A DNA stretch of 64,000 nt from assembly GCF_001922345.1 (NCBI RefSeq), contig NZ_CP018812.1:2418001-2482000 (forward strand), written 5' to 3'. Both the position numbers and the translations under genes were made by a program. A model generated the notes under the pieces. It was given only the letters and a program-made list of their open reading frames with translations. It did no database searches and was not told the DNA's origin. Origin of the DNA: Paraburkholderia sp. SOS3 (GTDB lineage: Bacteria > Pseudomonadota > Gammaproteobacteria > Burkholderiales > Burkholderiaceae). Position 1 is the stretch's first letter; the number at the start of each line of letters is the position of its first letter. Below are positions 61,528-64,000 of this stretch, one piece after another.

Positions 61528-62031
61528 CTACGCCTGTGTATTGATCAACCCGCCCGCGGTTTGCCCTTGCTTCATCAGCAGTTCCGCCAGTTGCGCGGTC
61601 GCGGCGCCGATCGCGCCTTGGATCGATGTCGCCTCGCCCTGCAACGTGGCGACGGCCGGATTCGGGCTGCCATCGGGACTGCGCAAACGCTCAGCCGCCG
61701 CGATCTGCGCCTGCACGCCGGCAAGCTGCGCTTTGAGGCGCGCGATCAGCGCCTCGAGTTGCTCGATCGCGGGATTGACCGCGCCAGACGCGCTAGCGGA
61801 CGCGCCGCGCGTGCCGCCTGCACCCGCGGGGCCGCCGTTGTTCGCCGTGACCGACGAGGCGGACGACCCCGACGCGGTGCCCGACGTTGCCGCTTGCGAA
61901 CCCGCCGAACCCGACGTGCCGTTCGTACTGTTATTTCCCGCCCCCTGATTGGTGGACGTGTCCTGCGCCGGGCTCGGATTCGAGCCGATCGCAGCCGTGC
62001 CGGCGACGCCAGAAATGCCTTGCACGATCAT
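61528..62031 (-). CDS. FlxA-like low-complexity coiled-coil protein
   Basis: A 167-residue protein of the FlxA-like type. The first 85 residues are Gly/Ser/Asn/Thr/Ala-rich and probably disordered. Residues about 86-160 form a coiled coil (IEQLEALIARLKAQLAGVQA) and end in AELLMKQGQ. The ribosome binding site ACGGAGGTGATC is almost the full anti-16S complement, so expression may be high. No signal peptide is seen. The function of FlxA-like proteins is unclear; some sit near flagellar or secretion genes, but none are in this window. Confidence 0.75.
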   Translation of the reverse strand: MIVQGISGVAGTAAIGSNPSPAQDTSTNQGAGNNSTNGTSGSAGSQAATSGTASGSSASSVTANNGGPAGAGGTRGASASASGAVNPAIEQLEALIARLKAQLAGVQAQIAAAERLRSPDGSPNPAVATLQGEATSIQGAIGAATAQLAELLMKQGQTAGGLINTQA

Positions 62032-62404
62032 TGTCGATCACCTCCGTTTTGAAAGGGGATGTCAACATATCGGCAGGATCTGCCGCTTTCTTTAGTCGGA
62101 CGAAACCATAGCCGGAGCGCACCGGGCGCGCGAGCCGCGCCGCGCGCCAACGTCCAGGTAAATTTGCCGAATCTGCTTCGCAATTCTGCACCGAAGATCG
62201 CGGCGGCCACGCGCACGCGACCGGCCGGCACGCGAGCGGCCCGCGCTTCAATGGCTCACGGTTTCCAAACGCGCGATACGCGCCAGGCGCACGTCTTGCT
62301 TAATGGCTAGCTCATCCGCGAAAGCATCGGTGCAAACCGCACACCTTTGCACCGATGATCAACACGCCGAAGGACAACACGCTTCCCATACCCCACGCCG
62401 ATCC
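62032..62404. other. Divergent region with a perfect 12-bp inverted repeat
   Basis: About 373 bases without a gene. CATCGGTGCAAA (62325-62336) and TTTGCACCGATG (62346-62357) are perfect 12-bp arms with a 9-base loop, ending 47 bases before the start of the next gene. There is no T-run, so this is either an operator or a 5'-leader hairpin. Confidence 0.7.
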
Positions 62405-64000
62405 ATGATGAAACTGCCGCTGACGCCACCACGACCGTCGAATCGCGTCTACCCGCCTGGCGTTCCCGGCCTGCTCGGACTCACGTCGACGATCACGGCC
62501 GTCGTGGTGGTCTGCGGCCTGTATTTCGGCCGTGAAGTGCTGATTCCGATCACGCTCGCGGTGCTGCTGAGCTTCCTGCTCGCACCGCTCGTCAGCGTGC
62601 TGAGGCGGCTGCGCTTCGGACAGCTGCCGTCGATCTTCGTCGCGGTACTCGTCGCGCTCGTCTCGCTGCTTGCGGTCGGCACGCTGATCGCGGCGCAGAT
62701 CGCGCAGCTCGCGAGTTCGCTGCCGCAATACCAGGCGGCAATCGAACTGAAGATCGAGACCGTGCAGGAGAAAACGATCGGCCGCGCCGACGCGCTGCTC
62801 ACGCGCGCGGCCAGCACGCTCGCGCGCGTCACGCCCGATCATGCGCCCAATCCGCCGCACGAGGCGGGCCGCACGCAGAAGCCGTCGGCCGCCGCGCCGC
62901 TGCCCGTCGAAGTGCACGAGCCGATGCCCTCGCCGCTGCAACTCGCGCAGAAAGTGTTTTCGCCGGTCGTCGGCCCGATCGAAACGACGTTCATCGTGCT
63001 CGTCGTGACGATCTTCATCCTGTTGCAGCGCGAGGACTTGCGAGACCGCCTGATACGCCTGTTCGGCGCGCGCGATCTGCACCGCACGACCACCGCCATC
63101 AACGATGCGGCGACCCGGCTGTCGCGCTACTTCGTCGCGCAGCTCGGCATCAATGTCGGCGCCGGTTCGCTGATCGCGGTGGGCCTCGCGATCATCGGCG
63201 TGCCGGGTGCACTGCTGTTTGGCGTATTGACTGCGTTGCTGCGCTTCGTGCCGTATATCGGCACATGGATCGCCGCCGCGCTCGCGGCGATACTCGCGGC
63301 CGCGATTCAGCCGCAATGGTCGATGGCCGTCGCGACGATCGTTCTGTTCGTGGTCGTCGACGTGGTTGCGGGGCAAGTGGTCGAACCGCTGCTCTATGGA
63401 CACAGTTCGGGGCTGTCGCCGCTCGCCGTGGTGGTCGCCGCGATCTTCTGGAGCTGGCTGTGGGGACCCGTGGGTCTTGTGCTGTCGACGCCGCTTACGC
63501 TGTGTCTCGTCACGCTCGGCCGCTACGCGGAGCGATTGCGGTTCCTGACCGTGCTGCTCGGCGATCAACCGGCGCTCACGCCCGCGCAGAACTTCTATCA
63601 GCGCCTGCTCGCCGACGATCCGCACGAGGCGATCGTGCAGGCGGAACGGCTGCTCAAGGAGATGCCGCTCGTCCAGTACTACGACGATGTCGCGCGCGAA
63701 GGGTTGCGTCTTGCGCGCAACGACGCGCTGCGCGGCGTATTCGCACCGGACCAGCTGAGCCGCATGAACGAGACGCTGCTCGATATCGTCGAGAATCTCG
63801 AAGGGGCGGAAAACCCGCTGGCCCCGCCGCCGCTCGCACCGTCGTCGCCGCTGCACGGCAGCGCCGATGGCAGCAAAGCAAGTGCGGGCGAAGACCCCGA
63901 AGCCGATAGCGATACGCCCATGCAGCTGCTGCCCGGCATGCGCGTCGTATGCGTAGCGGGCCGCGGCGCCTTCGACGAAGTGGCGACCGCGATCGCCGTG
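62405..64000 (+). CDS. AI-2E/PerM-family membrane protein, 3'-partial
   Basis: The last 1596 bases of the window are an open frame (532 codons) starting at ATG 62405. The product has N-terminal helices (VVVVCGLYFGREVLIPITL), a variable hydrophilic segment near residues 150-180, and the conserved C-terminal half of the family (FVPYIGTWIAAALAAILAAA, GHSSGLSPLAVVVAAIFWSW). It then continues about 150 residues past the membrane part, with DDPHEAIVQAERLLKEMPLV and a second domain starting MRVVCVAGRGAFDEVATAIA. Such C-terminal extensions occur in some Burkholderiaceae members. The family includes AI-2 exporters and Na+/H+ antiporters; function is not assignable here. The 3' end is outside the window. 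Confidence 0.9.
   Translation, partial: MMKLPLTPPRPSNRVYPPGVPGLLGLTSTITAVVVVCGLYFGREVLIPITLAVLLSFLLAPLVSVLRRLRFGQLPSIFVAVLVALVSLLAVGTLIAAQIAQLASSLPQYQAAIELKIETVQEKTIGRADALLTRAASTLARVTPDHAPNPPHEAGRTQKPSAAAPLPVEVHEPMPSPLQLAQKVFSPVVGPIETTFIVLVVTIFILLQREDLRDRLIRLFGARDLHRTTTAINDAATRLSRYFVAQLGINVGAGSLIAVGLAIIGVPGALLFGVLTALLRFVPYIGTWIAAALAAILAAAIQPQWSMAVATIVLFVVVDVVAGQVVEPLLYGHSSGLSPLAVVVAAIFWSWLWGPVGLVLSTPLTLCLVTLGRYAERLRFLTVLLGDQPALTPAQNFYQRLLADDPHEAIVQAERLLKEMPLVQYYDDVAREGLRLARNDALRGVFAPDQLSRMNETLLDIVENLEGAENPLAPPPLAPSSPLHGSADGSKASAGEDPEADSDTPMQLLPGMRVVCVAGRGAFDEVATAIAV

Noticed and set aside
62312..63856. A 514-codon minus-strand frame opposite the AI-2E-family gene
   Set aside because: Glutamine/arginine/aspartate-rich shadow; the plus-strand frame is open to the window edge and has clear membrane helices and family motifs.
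1..64000. Mobile elements, CRISPR arrays, tRNA or rRNA genes
   Set aside because: No transposase, integrase, regularly spaced repeats, cloverleaf-like sequences or conserved rRNA stretches were seen; a tRNA scan would be needed to exclude them formally.

Overview
The window reads as a chromosomal segment of a high-GC betaproteobacterium of the Burkholderia/Paraburkholderia/Caballeronia type. The support is the strong G/C preference at third codon positions (which also creates very long antisense open frames), the family make-up, and the many Ala-rich insertions in otherwise ordinary proteins. I see no rRNA, tRNA, CRISPR array, transposase, integrase or phage gene. This looks like accessory-metabolism chromosome rather than a mobile island. 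All family calls are made by eye from protein motifs; no database search was run.

Layout. 1-2.4 kb: end of a sugar-catabolic operon (ABC permease, enolase-superfamily sugar-acid dehydratase, L-rhamnose/fucose-type mutarotase). 2.5-6.3 kb: MarR-GNAT regulator with a well-formed promoter carrying two matching operators, an MFS carrier and a YqjM-type old yellow enzyme. 6.6-10.3 kb: LysR regulator and two alpha/beta hydrolases, one exported. 10.4-15.3 kb: 1-Cys peroxiredoxin, then a three-gene periplasmic molybdenum hydroxylase (2Fe-2S subunit, Tat-exported Mo subunit, tri-haem cytochrome c). 15.6-18.1 kb: a small ribbon-helix-helix-like protein, an EAL protein that has lost most catalytic residues, and a possibly frameshifted small gene. 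18.2-21.4 kb: Fur-box-controlled TonB siderophore receptor with a PiuC hydroxylase.

21.6-27.8 kb: a six-gene glycerol-type ABC importer (GlpSTPQUV-like) ending in a clear intrinsic terminator; its two ATPases have complementary lesions, predicting one good and one degenerate ATP site. 28.1-30.6 kb: fumarylacetoacetate-hydrolase family enzyme and a phytanoyl-CoA dioxygenase-like protein. 30.8 kb: a 24-residue membrane protein with its own ribosome binding site. 31.3-34.6 kb: flavoprotein oxidase, EamA exporter, YceH. 34.7-39.4 kb: YtfQ-YtfR-YtfT-YjfF galactofuranose-type importer with a terminator/attenuator after the binding-protein gene. 40.0-41.2 kb: a class II Fic protein whose start codon lies in the loop of a perfect 10-bp hairpin, with a further copy of the arm upstream.

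41.3-46.3 kb: lipoprotein phosphoesterase and a large PAS-GGDEF-EAL protein, convergent on a shared terminator. 46.5-50.0 kb: divergent metR and metE with palindromes between them. 50.1-54.3 kb: an STN-domain TonB receptor with FecR/FecI genes facing it and a perfect Fur palindrome ahead of fecI. 54.4-57.2 kb: a ClpK/ClpG-type disaggregase. 57.4-64.0 kb: glutaredoxin, AhpD-like enzyme, AraC regulator, flavin disulfide reductase, FlxA-like coiled-coil protein and a 3'-truncated AI-2E-family membrane protein.

Common themes are uptake of sugars and polyols, iron acquisition through two TonB systems, thiol/oxidative defence, and nucleotide or post-translational signalling (Fic, GGDEF/EAL). The least explained items are the Fic start-codon hairpin, the MarR operator pair, the 24-residue membrane protein, the degenerate EAL protein and the asymmetric ATPase pair.
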